Shown one piece after another: positions 1 through 7,110 of a stretch of 61,944 nt of DNA. The translations under genes were made by a program, and so were the position numbers. The stretch's first letter is position 1, and each line of letters starts with the position of its first letter. Location: the IMG/VR virus record IMGVR_UViG_3300020172_002942, positions 1 to 61,944 of that record; one strand, given 5' to 3'. The notes beneath the pieces were generated by a model, which was given only the letters and a program-made list of their open reading frames with translations, ran no database searches and was not told the DNA's origin. Origin of the DNA: a virus.

Positions 1-66
1 TATACCTTGCAATTGATTGCCTTTGCTATTCGTTTGTGTGGTTGCTTCTCTTTATTTTATTAGTAT

Positions 67-97
67 GGTGGTGGGAATAGGAGAGGGAGGAGGAGGG
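67..97 (+). other. G-rich purine tract
   Basis: A run of about 31 bases made almost only of G and A, with many GG and GGG runs, lies in DNA that is otherwise strongly AT-rich. It could fold as a two-layer G-quadruplex or form a purine/pyrimidine structure. It sits just before three palindromes and the first rightward gene. No function is shown by the sequence. Confidence 0.5.
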
Positions 98-100
98 ATT

Positions 101-175
101 TGTAGCTACATTTTGAAATAATTAACTTAATTTTTGTAGCTACATTTCAAATTTTTTACTAATTTTGTAGCTACA
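101..175. repeat. Three copies of palindrome TGTAGCTACA, candidate operator
   Basis: The perfect 10-base palindrome TGTAGCTACA occurs at 101-110, 135-144 and 166-175, each flanked by T on the left and A or T on the right. Centres are 34 and 31 bases apart, about three helical turns, so proteins bound at the three sites would lie on the same DNA face. The third copy overlaps a promoter-like -7 box at 160-167. This arrangement is typical of a phage repressor operator. The small protein encoded at 384-680, with a possible ribbon-helix-helix N-terminus, is a candidate ligand (inference). Confidence 0.7.
160..167 (+). promoter_or_regulatory. Promoter -7 box TAATTTTG
   Basis: TAATTTTG matches the Bacteroidota -7 consensus TAnnTTTG and lies 23 bases before the ATG at 190. 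A TTTG lies at 133-136, 23 bases upstream, wider than the usual 19, so the -33 box is weak. The box overlaps the third TGTAGCTACA palindrome, consistent with repression by occlusion. Confidence 0.5.
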
Positions 176-189
176 ATAAAATATTTACT

Positions 190-381
190 ATGAGAGAAAC
201 AATAAAAAAAGAAGCAAATAAAATTTTAGACACATTTGATGGGTTAGATGGTATTTTAGATTGGGTAACAGTTAAACAATGTGCTATAATAACAATAGAT
301 GAAATAATGAAAGCAAGTATTAATCCTATTGATAGGGTTTTTTATTGGGAAGAAGTTAAAAAAGAAATAGAAAAATTATAA
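190..381 (+). CDS. Small hypothetical phage protein
   Basis: A 63-residue acidic, probably all-helical protein ending in YWEEVKKEIEKL. It resembles a class of short proteins I associate with phages of Bacteroidota, where a KQCAII..DEI segment is followed by YWEEVK; no function is known to me. It is the first gene of the rightward operon behind the palindrome-controlled promoter and is followed after two bases by the next gene. Confidence 0.7.
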   Translation: MRETIKKEANKILDTFDGLDGILDWVTVKQCAIITIDEIMKASINPIDRVFYWEEVKKEIEKL

Positions 382-383
382 TT

Positions 384-680
384 ATGGCAAAAAGCAAACC
401 AATTGGAGTTAGATTTGACTTATGTAAGTTGGATATGATTCAAAAAGAGCAGAATTTGACATCTGTTCAGCAAGTAGTAAATTATTTAATGGATAATTAT
501 GGTTCAAAAGAACCTAAAAGAGGCGCACCATTTAAAAATATGCCTCCTTACGACATAGATAGCTCAATAATGGCAGATTATCCAAGAGTGGTAGCAATAC
601 CTCGTGAAAATATGAAAACGCCTCCAGAGGGCTTAAAAGGGATAGATTTAGTTATTTGGAAAGCAGAGAACTGGAAATAA
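384..680 (+). CDS. Possible ribbon-helix-helix regulator
   Basis: A 98-residue protein. Its first ~40 residues (KPIGVRFD, then a KLDMIQKEQ helix and TSVQQVVNYLMDNY) have the strand-helix-helix pattern of MetJ/Arc-type ribbon-helix-helix proteins. The C-terminal half is Pro-rich and of unknown fold. Position two bases after gene 190-381 and directly downstream of three palindromes makes autoregulation plausible. The fold call is by pattern only; it could equally be a small structural protein. Confidence 0.6.
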   Translation: MAKSKPIGVRFDLCKLDMIQKEQNLTSVQQVVNYLMDNYGSKEPKRGAPFKNMPPYDIDSSIMADYPRVVAIPRENMKTPPEGLKGIDLVIWKAENWK

Positions 681-696
681 TTCGTATCTTAGCATA

Positions 697-852
697 ATGA
701 AAGGTAAATTAAAAATGATGAAACGAGCTGATGGTTCAACCTCTCCTCGTGGTTTATGGGACAATATTCGTGCAGCTGCTGGTTCAGGTAAAAAGCCTAC
801 AGAAGAAATGTTGAAACAAGAAAAGAAAATTAAAGCACAAGAAAAAAAATAA
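697..852 (+). CDS. Small basic peptide
   Basis: A 51-residue ORF (MKGKLKMMKRADGS..., ending KKIKAQEKK) placed snugly between the genes ending at 680 and starting at 855. It is very Lys-rich with a central TSPRGLWDNIRAAAGSGKKPT segment. Peptides of this kind accompany DUF6321-type proteins in phages, and the next gene is of that type. Function unknown; the Lys content suggests nucleic-acid contact or packaging in the particle (inference). Confidence 0.65.
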   Translation: MKGKLKMMKRADGSTSPRGLWDNIRAAAGSGKKPTEEMLKQEKKIKAQEKK

Positions 853-854
853 TT

Positions 855-1142
855 ATGGCATCAGAAGCTTGGCAACGTAAAGAAGGAAAAAATCCTGAAG
901 GTGGTCTTAACCAAAAAGGTCGTGATTCATACAATCGTGCACATGGTGGTCATCTTAAAGCACCTGTTAAATCAGGAACTAATCCTCGTAGAGTTGCTTT
1001 TGCAGCTAGATTTTCAGGAATGTTAGGAGCAATGAAAAAACCAAATGGTGAACCTACTCGCAAGGCACTTGCACTTAAAGCATGGGGATTCGGAAGTGTT
1101 GAAGCAGCTAGAAAATTTGCCAATACTCACAAAAAGTCGTAA
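855..1142 (+). CDS. DUF6321-like small basic protein
   Basis: 95 residues. The opening AWQRKEGKNPEGGLNQKG followed by RDSYNR and HLKAPV matches the DUF6321 signature (W.RKEGKNP.GGLN.KG R.SYNR..G..LKAPV) as I remember it. The family is found in phages and has no assigned function. The protein is strongly basic and Gly-rich. It starts two bases after the 51-residue peptide, in the same operon. Confidence 0.7.
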   Translation: MASEAWQRKEGKNPEGGLNQKGRDSYNRAHGGHLKAPVKSGTNPRRVAFAARFSGMLGAMKKPNGEPTRKALALKAWGFGSVEAARKFANTHKKS

Positions 1143-1180
1143 ATTAGCAAAATATATTATAAACAAAAAAAAGAAATAAT

Positions 1181-1957
1181 ATGCCAGTAGGAGTTCGTTC
1201 AATGAGAAAAGTACCAGGTACAGGTTTAAGTCTTTATGAAAGTAGAGAAAAAACACCTACTGGTTTAAGTAATTCTTTTTCAGCAGGTGGTTTAACACCA
1301 GAAGATTTAGTAGCTTACGCTAGAAAATATAATCTTCCAACTACGTCAAATAGAGAGTTTCAACAAGCTCAATATGACATGATGATGAAAACACCAGAAG
1401 GAAGAGATGCTATAAAAGCAATGGAAGTAAAATATGGTAAACCAAGATCTGGTAATTATGCAGACAATATGCTTGGTGCAAGAACACTTGACATGATGAT
1501 GTCAAGTCCATCACGTCCTATGGAAGATCCTATTTTAATGGAAAGACCAAAATTTACTCCAAAACAACCGACAATAGAATATGTAAATGACAATACTCCA
1601 TTAATACCTAATCCAGTTACTACACCTAATTTAACTCCTGTAGAACAACAAGTAGTAAATCAAGATGAAAAACATGGTAAATATGTAGTTGAAAGACCTA
1701 ATTGGTCTTTGTGGGGGGAAGATGATCGTTATGGTGGTTTAGGTGGATATAGAAACGGCCAAGCCCCTCATTGGTATAATTTAATAAGACAAATAAAACG
1801 TGGGGCTGATAGAAGAATGTTAAGAAAATATAAGGAACAAAATCCTACAGGAACTAAATATGGAGGGCCAATGACTGACGAGCAATATTATAGATGGTGG
1901 AAAGGAACGGGTAATAGCGGGCCTGCTCCTAAAATAGGATCAGTAGTAGAATACTAA
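1181..1957 (+). CDS. Virion-associated-like protein, paralogue 1
   Basis: 258 residues. The first ~110 residues (PVGVRSMRKVPGTGL, ARKYNLPTTSNREFQQAQYD, ADNMLGARTLDMM) are clearly homologous to the next gene. The D..LGARTL..M segment after a FQ.AQY helix is reminiscent of peptidoglycan-binding repeats (DG..GP.T), but this is only a resemblance. The C-terminal part is Pro-rich then basic (RQIKRGADRRMLRKY) and unlike the paralogue. An A-rich leader precedes the ATG. Function unknown. Confidence 0.7.
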   Translation: MPVGVRSMRKVPGTGLSLYESREKTPTGLSNSFSAGGLTPEDLVAYARKYNLPTTSNREFQQAQYDMMMKTPEGRDAIKAMEVKYGKPRSGNYADNMLGARTLDMMMSSPSRPMEDPILMERPKFTPKQPTIEYVNDNTPLIPNPVTTPNLTPVEQQVVNQDEKHGKYVVERPNWSLWGEDDRYGGLGGYRNGQAPHWYNLIRQIKRGADRRMLRKYKEQNPTGTKYGGPMTDEQYYRWWKGTGNSGPAPKIGSVVEY

Positions 1958-1978
1958 ATAAAAATAAAAAAATAATAT

Positions 1979-3232
1979 ATGCCAGTAAGTATTCGTTCAA
2001 TGAGGAATTTAAATAAGGGTGTAAAAGTTCCTGGAACAGGTTTGGTTCTTTACCCTGGTGGTACCGAAAAAACTCCTACAGGAGAAAGTAATGCATTTGT
2101 AAATTCTGGTTTAACAGCTGAAGATTTATTGTCATATGCAAAAAAATATAATTTACCTACTACATCAAATAGAGATTTTCAAAAAGCTCAGTATGAATTA
2201 TTAAATAGTACACCAACTGGAAGAAGATCATTGGAAATTATGCAGAAGAAATTTGGTAAATCAAAAGCAGGTACATATGTAGATGACATTTTAGGAGCAA
2301 GAACAATGGCAATGATGAAAAATACTCCTACTATAGGAGGGGAAGAACATATCCGAATTGTACCTAAAGAAATTCCTATAACTCCATTAGAAATACCAAA
2401 AAAAATACCTGATATAGCAGGATTAAAAGGTAATTATTATATTAGTTGGCCAGGAGATAGATCATATGCTAAAGAAAACAATTTAAATCATATAGATGGT
2501 TATAATCAATTACCATTAAGTTCTTATAAAGATTTAGAGTATATTAAAAATGAAGCGGCAAAAAGAGGGATTGAGCCAGGTGGATACACAGAACATAAAG
2601 AAGGAGATATTGATTGGAAAAATAAAATTGGTGAAAACCCAGCTAGCGGATTTTATAATTTAAATTATGCATTAGATAGATTTTCGGCACTTGATTTACC
2701 ACAAGATGAAGATGTTTATAATCAATTACTTAAAGAAGTATATCCAAATGAAGTTGTTAATCCAGAAGAATATAAAGAAAATAGAACTAAGATACCAATG
2801 GGTATCATAGATGTAAAAACAGGTAAATTTATTCCAGAAGAAACAGATAAAACAAAAGATACTTGGAAGTATGCATATCTTAAAAAAATGACCGAAAAAT
2901 ATCCTGAATATTTTGACTTGACAAAGTCTGCAAATATGGTTCCAAAAGAAATATATGAAGCTTCACCTGGTGGCAGAGGATATAATACAGGTAGAGGTGT
3001 AGGTGTACAAGATAGAAAAATAATTAATGAATTAAACCAATTTCATCCCGATGTAGATTCAGAACATCCTAGATACGAATGGAAAAATAAAGGGGTTGAT
3101 GGAGAAGTTGGTATGTGGAAAAGTGAAGCACCTGAAGGAGCAAATGCTTATGATAGAAGATATAGGTATGGAAGTAGGCTAGATAAAAGTACTCCTATGA
3201 GAAGAAAAACAGATGCAATGATAAAACAATAA
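1979..3232 (+). CDS. Virion-associated-like protein, paralogue 2
   Basis: 417 residues. The N-terminal ~115 residues repeat the module of the preceding gene (PVSIRSMRN, KKYNLPTTSNRDFQKAQYE, VDDILGARTMAMM). The remaining ~300 residues are unrelated to it and rich in Tyr, Lys and Gly, with no motif I recognise; the last 40 residues are basic. The tandem arrangement points to duplication of the N-terminal module followed by divergence or replacement of the C-terminus, as in proteins that share a docking module but carry different effectors (inference). Confidence 0.7.
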   Translation: MPVSIRSMRNLNKGVKVPGTGLVLYPGGTEKTPTGESNAFVNSGLTAEDLLSYAKKYNLPTTSNRDFQKAQYELLNSTPTGRRSLEIMQKKFGKSKAGTYVDDILGARTMAMMKNTPTIGGEEHIRIVPKEIPITPLEIPKKIPDIAGLKGNYYISWPGDRSYAKENNLNHIDGYNQLPLSSYKDLEYIKNEAAKRGIEPGGYTEHKEGDIDWKNKIGENPASGFYNLNYALDRFSALDLPQDEDVYNQLLKEVYPNEVVNPEEYKENRTKIPMGIIDVKTGKFIPEETDKTKDTWKYAYLKKMTEKYPEYFDLTKSANMVPKEIYEASPGGRGYNTGRGVGVQDRKIINELNQFHPDVDSEHPRYEWKNKGVDGEVGMWKSEAPEGANAYDRRYRYGSRLDKSTPMRRKTDAMIKQ

Positions 3233-3256
3233 TATAAATTAAAAATAATAAATAAA

Positions 3257-3628
3257 ATGTCTAGTGAAAAATTTTCTTATTTAGTATCTTATTTAAAAGA
3301 TTCTTTTGAACAATCTGTAGTTTGGCACCATCAAACTGATTCATATGCAGTACATAAAGCATTGGGTAATTTTTATGATGAAATAGTTGAATTAACTGAT
3401 GGGTTAGTAGAAAGCGTAAGTGGTATTTATGATAGACCAACTCATTATGAGCTTGATAGCCCAGTAGATTATAAAAACGTAGAACAAGTAGTTAAATATT
3501 TTAAATCAGTTTACAATACAATTGAAAAAGAAAGAAAAAATATTTATCAAGAAAGCTGGATTCAAAATCAAGTAGATGAAATAGCTCAATTGTTTGCAGA
3601 AACACTTTACTTACTTAGTTTAAAATAA
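3257..3628 (+). CDS. Dps/ferritin-like protein (DUF5856-like)
   Basis: 123 residues, predicted helical. WHHQTDSYAVHKALGNFYDEI at about residues 23-43 resembles the first helix of Dps-like proteins (HW.T.SYA.H.AL..fYd.l.e..D), with His, Asp and Glu positions that could bind metal. Phage proteins of the DUF5856 family look like this. A helix near the C-terminus (QVDEIAQLFAETLYLL) would complete a bundle. Possible role in protecting DNA or in iron handling; enzyme activity cannot be read from the sequence. Confidence 0.5.
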   Translation: MSSEKFSYLVSYLKDSFEQSVVWHHQTDSYAVHKALGNFYDEIVELTDGLVESVSGIYDRPTHYELDSPVDYKNVEQVVKYFKSVYNTIEKERKNIYQESWIQNQVDEIAQLFAETLYLLSLK

Positions 3629-3634
3629 TATGTC

Positions 3635-4786
3635 ATGGCATTAAGTTCAATGAAAGGTTCAGGCCCTGTGAAAAAACTTCATCCTCAAATAGAAGAAAAG
3701 ATTAATTATATATTAAGCCCTAATTATAAAAGAAGGCTTTTAGAAATGGGAGAGCCAGAAGAAACGGTTATGAAATTAATACAAGATAGAGTAAATGTAT
3801 TAAAAAATACAGAACTTAGACCTTATAAAAGTACAGGAGGTGATTGGACTGGTGGAGGAAGTGCAAGCAAGGATCTTAAAACAAATAGGCCATATTTGGC
3901 TTATGATAGTACAAAATCAAATGCTGATACTATATTTGCTCATGAATTAGGGCATTTAACTTCTGGAGTTGATAGAAATACATTACCTAATACAACATAT
4001 CAACCTCATTACGGTGCGTATAGAAGTATTTATGATTCAAGAAATGAATTGGGTAAAGTTTTAGGAAGCGGAGGATCAATGTATATGTCCCCAGTTGAAA
4101 AATATTTTATTGATTTACAAAATAAAAATTCTAATGAACTTCCTAAAAAAGGATTCTTATTCGATAAATGGCATAATGGTAGATCAATTAATGATTGGTT
4201 TTATAATAAACCAAATGAAGAAAAAAATCCAAGTACTAATTTCCCATTAGGCACTCGTGTTAATTTAGATCAAGTTATATTAGAACAACCATCGACATCC
4301 ATTGCTTCAGGTACTAGGAATCCTACTGTTACTAATACAGTTAAAGTAATGAAAAAAAATCCAACTTTTGTATCTAGACTTTTAGATAACCCAGCATATA
4401 ACGAAGCTTTTTTAAGTAATATACACGAATTTGATCCATATCAATCTAATAATGGAATACCAGGGAAAAGTTATGCAACTAGTTTGTCTGGCGTTCTAAG
4501 CGGACAGTATGATCCACATGATTACGGGGCTGGTGAAAATAAAGCAGATTTAGATGCTGTAAGATTTGTTCTTAAAAAGAATGGTTACACCCAAAATTAT
4601 GGTGACAATATAACACCAGAATTATGGCAAAAAGCATTACAAGATAAAAGAGTAAATCAAGATGAACATATAAAAAGAATGAGAAAAAACTTTGATGACA
4701 AAGCTATTATTAATTTAAATAATAGAGTGGCTTACGAAAATGCTTCGCCACTAGGAATAATGAAAAATACTGATTACCTTTCATAG
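3635..4786 (+). CDS. HExxH metallopeptidase-like protein
   Basis: 383 residues. FAHELGHLTSG contains the zinc-metallopeptidase motif HExxH (His103-His107), preceded by a small hydrophobic helix as usual in zincins. A later GAGENKADLDAVRF segment (about residues 303-316) supplies acidic residues that could act as the third ligand, as in families using E..xD. No signal peptide is seen, so the protein probably acts in the host cytoplasm or within the virion. It closes the rightward operon and is followed by a terminator. Substrate unknown. Confidence 0.6.
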   Translation: MALSSMKGSGPVKKLHPQIEEKINYILSPNYKRRLLEMGEPEETVMKLIQDRVNVLKNTELRPYKSTGGDWTGGGSASKDLKTNRPYLAYDSTKSNADTIFAHELGHLTSGVDRNTLPNTTYQPHYGAYRSIYDSRNELGKVLGSGGSMYMSPVEKYFIDLQNKNSNELPKKGFLFDKWHNGRSINDWFYNKPNEEKNPSTNFPLGTRVNLDQVILEQPSTSIASGTRNPTVTNTVKVMKKNPTFVSRLLDNPAYNEAFLSNIHEFDPYQSNNGIPGKSYATSLSGVLSGQYDPHDYGAGENKADLDAVRFVLKKNGYTQNYGDNITPELWQKALQDKRVNQDEHIKRMRKNFDDKAIINLNNRVAYENASPLGIMKNTDYLS

Positions 4787-4820
4787 GTTTGTTTTTTCAT
4801 ATAGTTTTAGTTAGAATCGT

Positions 4821-4846
4821 AACCCCTAAGTTTTTACTTGGGGGTT
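4821..4846 (+). terminator. Rho-independent terminator
   Basis: A 10-bp stem (AACCCCTAAG with CTTGGGGGTT, one T-G pair) with a 6-base loop is followed by TGTGTTTTAT. It ends the rightward operon 190-4786. The right arm overlaps the last codons of the leftward 35-residue ORF. Confidence 0.75.
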
Positions 4847-4941
4847 TGTGTTTTATCATCATCTTCAAATGGTGCATTATTTATTTCGTATGCTATCCAA
4901 AATATTATTATCATTAATATAAGTATTACTATATATATCAT
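4834..4941 (-). CDS. Membrane micropeptide (35 aa)
   Basis: A 35-residue ORF starting with about 18 hydrophobic residues (MIYIVILILMIIIFWIAYE) followed by an acidic tail ending DDDKTQTPK. It is a single-pass membrane peptide. It begins one base after the stop of the next micropeptide upstream and its last codons lie in the terminator hairpin of the opposite operon. Tight packing supports it as a real gene; function unknown. Confidence 0.5.
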   Translation of the reverse strand: MIYIVILILMIIIFWIAYEINNAPFEDDDKTQTPK

Positions 4942-4942
4942 G

Positions 4943-5032
4943 TTATTTGTTTTTAAATTCTTTGTACATTAATAGTGTAGCGAATATTGCCGCCAATAAT
5001 ACACTGCCAATAATTCCAATTAAAAGTCCCAT
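4943..5032 (-). CDS. Membrane micropeptide (29 aa)
   Basis: A 29-residue ORF: MGLLIGIIGSVLLAAIFATLLMYKEFKNK. It is one membrane helix with a basic cytoplasmic tail. It lies four bases after the gene ending at 5037 on the minus strand and is followed by another membrane micropeptide. Such peptides in phages can be holin-like, superinfection-exclusion or lysis-timing factors, but nothing here decides. Confidence 0.5.
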   Translation of the reverse strand: MGLLIGIIGSVLLAAIFATLLMYKEFKNK

Positions 5033-5036
5033 ATTA

Positions 5037-5300
5037 TTAAGTTATTGGTTGATCATCTAATATTTTAACACCTGCGTCTGTTAATGGTCTAGCGAATATT
5101 CTTAGTTTTTTACCTGTATTTGGGCATACAAATGTTACACCTGCGTCCTGGTAAGCCTTAATAACTAATTCAATTGCTCCATGTTCATCAGGGCTTGCTC
5201 CTATTACGTGAATATCATCGTAATCAAATTGCATACAGAAATCACATCCTTCTGTATATGGTTTAGCTTCCTCTGGTATGTTTGCTTTTTTCTTTGCCAT
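5037..5300 (-). CDS. Hypothetical protein with CxxC
   Basis: 87 residues. A CDFC pair near residues 19-22 and a VCPNTGKKLR segment near residue 59 give three Cys, fewer than the four of a normal zinc ribbon. The middle is acidic (FDYDDIHVIGASPDEHG). Part of the leftward operon with the exonuclease gene; starts one base after the end of the next upstream gene. Confidence 0.65.
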   Translation of the reverse strand: MAKKKANIPEEAKPYTEGCDFCMQFDYDDIHVIGASPDEHGAIELVIKAYQDAGVTFVCPNTGKKLRIFARPLTDAGVKILDDQPIT

Positions 5301-5301
5301 T

Positions 5302-5670
5302 TTATTTTTCGTTTATTTCTTTAATATCTACAATTTTTACTTCTTCCCCAGACAACATAGCATCTAAAGTATCTTCTATTAGTTCTCTTTGTTCTGGAGT
5401 TAATAAGGCTACCTTTTCAATGATGGCAGGAACAGCAAAAACATCGCTTTGTATTTCGTGCTTAATGCCATCCCTAACTTCACTTGTTAAAAATGGGTGA
5501 GTTACAATATCTGAAAACATCCAATCTATTCTATCAATATATTTTTTAAATAGTCTTGATCCTGAAGAGTTAGGATATTGTCTTGTAAAATCCAAAAACT
5601 GTTCTTGTGCCATTTTCATATTTTGAATGGCATTAATAATGTTTGCACCCTTTTTTACTTCTTGGTTCAT
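5302..5670 (-). CDS. Hypothetical protein, recombination operon
   Basis: 122 residues, mostly helical, Cys-free, with an acidic C-terminal third (SGEEVKIVDIKEINEK). No family recognised. Its start overlaps the end of the exonuclease gene by four bases (ATGA type), implying translational coupling and perhaps a partner role. Confidence 0.65.
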   Translation of the reverse strand: MNQEVKKGANIINAIQNMKMAQEQFLDFTRQYPNSSGSRLFKKYIDRIDWMFSDIVTHPFLTSEVRDGIKHEIQSDVFAVPAIIEKVALLTPEQRELIEDTLDAMLSGEEVKIVDIKEINEK

Positions 5671-6389
5671 TTATTAAAATTCAAATGTGTTTCTTCTAAT
5701 TCTCTTAAAAACTCTCTTGCTTTTTCTACTTTTTGTTGGATGCGTAATATGTCATCTTCGTTCCTACCAACATTAAACATTAGTACTCTTTCATCAATAG
5801 CAATATCATCAAAAGACATGTTAAACTCTATCTTCATGGCTTCTTTTACATATTCTGGGTTTTCTTCTGTAGCTACATCCATTTTTTTAAGCAAATAGTA
5901 TTTTTCTTGTTCTATTATGCTTTCTGGTGTATTTACTAAACAATATGCAATAACAGCACTTTTTGCCCCTGTTAACCACATATAAGACTGCATTTGCCAA
6001 TGGTATAAACTATCCAACTTATCTGGTATATTGCCTATAAATGTCCATAAATCATAACTAGACTTAATATCAATTATTCTATCATTATCAATAATATCTG
6101 GGAATCCAGTTATATAATCATTGGTAAATCTTTTGTCATTTTTGCTAAATGGCATTTTTAAATACATAGAAAGCAATTCAATAGAATCTTGTTCTACTTC
6201 TATTCCTTTCTTCATTTGTTTTGTTTGTATGTCCTTTTTACGTCCATACTTTTCAGCAATATAAACATCTAATAAATGTTTTTGAGCTGTTTTAGATAAC
6301 AACCCAGCTTCTTTATCAGCCTTTGATTGCGGTTCAGTCATTAAATAGCCTACAGAGCTTGCTCTGATGTGTGTGTTTTCCCATTGCAT
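5667..6389 (-). CDS. YqaJ/lambda-exonuclease-type PD-(D/E)XK nuclease
   Basis: 240 residues, the usual size for phage recombination exonucleases. The PD-(D/E)XK core is visible: Glu64/Glu66 in the GIEVEQDS helix, FPD with Asp98, DIKS with Asp107 and Lys109, then WQMQSYMWL giving the QxxxY motif (Gln132, Tyr136) of YqaJ and lambda exonuclease. Such enzymes degrade one strand from double-strand ends, leaving 3' tails for annealing. NinG/Rap is encoded nearby, so this is a recombination module. No annealing protein (Bet/RecT/Erf) is recognised; the neighbours at 5302 and 6393 are candidates. Confidence 0.85.
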   Translation of the reverse strand: MQWENTHIRASSVGYLMTEPQSKADKEAGLLSKTAQKHLLDVYIAEKYGRKKDIQTKQMKKGIEVEQDSIELLSMYLKMPFSKNDKRFTNDYITGFPDIIDNDRIIDIKSSYDLWTFIGNIPDKLDSLYHWQMQSYMWLTGAKSAVIAYCLVNTPESIIEQEKYYLLKKMDVATEENPEYVKEAMKIEFNMSFDDIAIDERVLMFNVGRNEDDILRIQQKVEKAREFLRELEETHLNFNK

Positions 6390-6392
6390 AAT

Positions 6393-6758
6393 TTACAGTG
6401 TTTTAAATTTATTATTATAGTATTCTAGTAATTCAGGATTGCTTTTGCTCATTAACTCCCAGGCTTTTAATTCTTCTTTTGTTTTGCAAGAATCAATAAA
6501 GTCTTTGGTTTTTTCAGCTAAAGTTTTTTTTGATTGAGTAGGAATTATTTCTTCAGAAATTTGTTCATCATAAAAATATCCTAGTTCTTTTAATCTGATA
6601 ACGCTTTGTTTGTGATATTCTTCTACTAATTCTCTAGCAGCGTCTAACGCTTTGCCTGCCGAATCTCCTTCATTAAGAGCAAATTCAACGCCAATTTTTT
6701 CAGAAGAATAATTTCCTAAATTAAAAGTTCTAGTGTAGTTAACGGTTTGTATATGCAT
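6393..6758 (-). CDS. Hypothetical phage protein next to exonuclease
   Basis: 121 residues. The N-terminus (HIQTVNYTRTFNLGNYSSEKIGVEF) resembles a small protein family often found beside phage recombination or replication genes (Y.RTFNLGNY.SE.I). The C-terminal 40 residues form a helix (KTKDFIDSCKTKEELKAWEL). Function unknown; four bases separate it from the exonuclease start. Confidence 0.65.
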   Translation of the reverse strand: MHIQTVNYTRTFNLGNYSSEKIGVEFALNEGDSAGKALDAARELVEEYHKQSVIRLKELGYFYDEQISEEIIPTQSKKTLAEKTKDFIDSCKTKEELKAWELMSKSNPELLEYYNNKFKTL

Positions 6759-6768
6759 ATATTTTGGT

Positions 6769-6966
6769 TTATTTAATTCTAATTACAGTAGTTACATCAT
6801 CTTTTATTCTTATTTTAAATATTTTGTCCTTATGCTCTTTTTTACGTTTTAACATTGATACCATAACTGTAACTGATGTGTATGGGTTGTTAAATAATGC
6901 AATGTCATTAATTTCTAATTTACCGACTTTGCTACTTACTGAATCTGGGCTAATATCTCGTGCCAT
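6769..6966 (-). CDS. Small hypothetical protein
   Basis: 65 residues, basic in its second half (LKRKKEHKDKIFKIRIK). No domain recognised. It is the first gene of the leftward exonuclease operon, 16 bases downstream of a TAATTTTG promoter box. Confidence 0.6.
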   Translation of the reverse strand: MARDISPDSVSSKVGKLEINDIALFNNPYTSVTVMVSMLKRKKEHKDKIFKIRIKDDVTTVIRIK

Positions 6967-6982
6967 ATGTTTTATTTTTTAT

Positions 6983-6990
6983 CAAAATTA
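6983..6990 (-). promoter_or_regulatory. Promoter -7 box of the exonuclease operon
   Basis: Read on the minus strand, TAATTTTG fits TAnnTTTG and lies 16 bases before the ATG at 6966. The upstream 40 bases (6987-7028) are a tract of repeated TTAATTTAATTAA-like sequence that recurs at other early promoters of this genome. A clear -33 TTTG is not seen. Confidence 0.55.
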
Positions 6991-7033
6991 ATTTAATTAA
7001 TTTAATTAAAAAAATATATTTAATTAAATTTTG

Positions 7034-7041
7034 TATATTTG
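7034..7041 (+). promoter_or_regulatory. Promoter -7 box TATATTTG facing the gene-free region
   Basis: TATATTTG on the plus strand matches the consensus, but no gene follows it on that strand. A strong terminator lies about 35 bases downstream, so the product would be a short RNA. No -33 TTTG at 19 bases is seen. Confidence 0.45.
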
Positions 7042-7047
7042 CTTTTC

Positions 7048-7107
7048 ATATGCAATCAGTGTTAACGGTTTAACTCCCCCTTACGTTTCTACGTTGAGGG
7101 GTTTTTT
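7048..7107 (+). ncRNA. Candidate short RNA ended by a terminator hairpin
   Basis: Starting about seven bases after the TATATTTG box, a ~60-nt transcript would end in a hairpin (CCCCTTACG at 7077-7085 with CGTTGAGGGG at 7092-7101) and a TTTTTT run at 7102-7107. It contains no convincing ORF. It lies opposite the promoter of the leftward operon 4834-6966, so an antisense or origin-linked role is possible. The alternative is that the hairpin only ends transcription entering from the left. Confidence 0.35.
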
Positions 7108-7110
7108 GTT

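Noticed and set aside
65-121. 18-residue ORF MVVGIGEGGGGICSYILK
   Set aside because: Arises from the G-rich tract and operator; too short and without context.
1023-1256. Minus-strand open frame
   Set aside because: Antisense to two well-supported plus-strand genes, with low-complexity Phe/Leu content typical of antisense AT-rich DNA.
5868-5877. Further TGTAGCTACA copies here and at 58819
   Set aside because: They are codons for Val-Ala-Thr inside genes; no flanking promoter.
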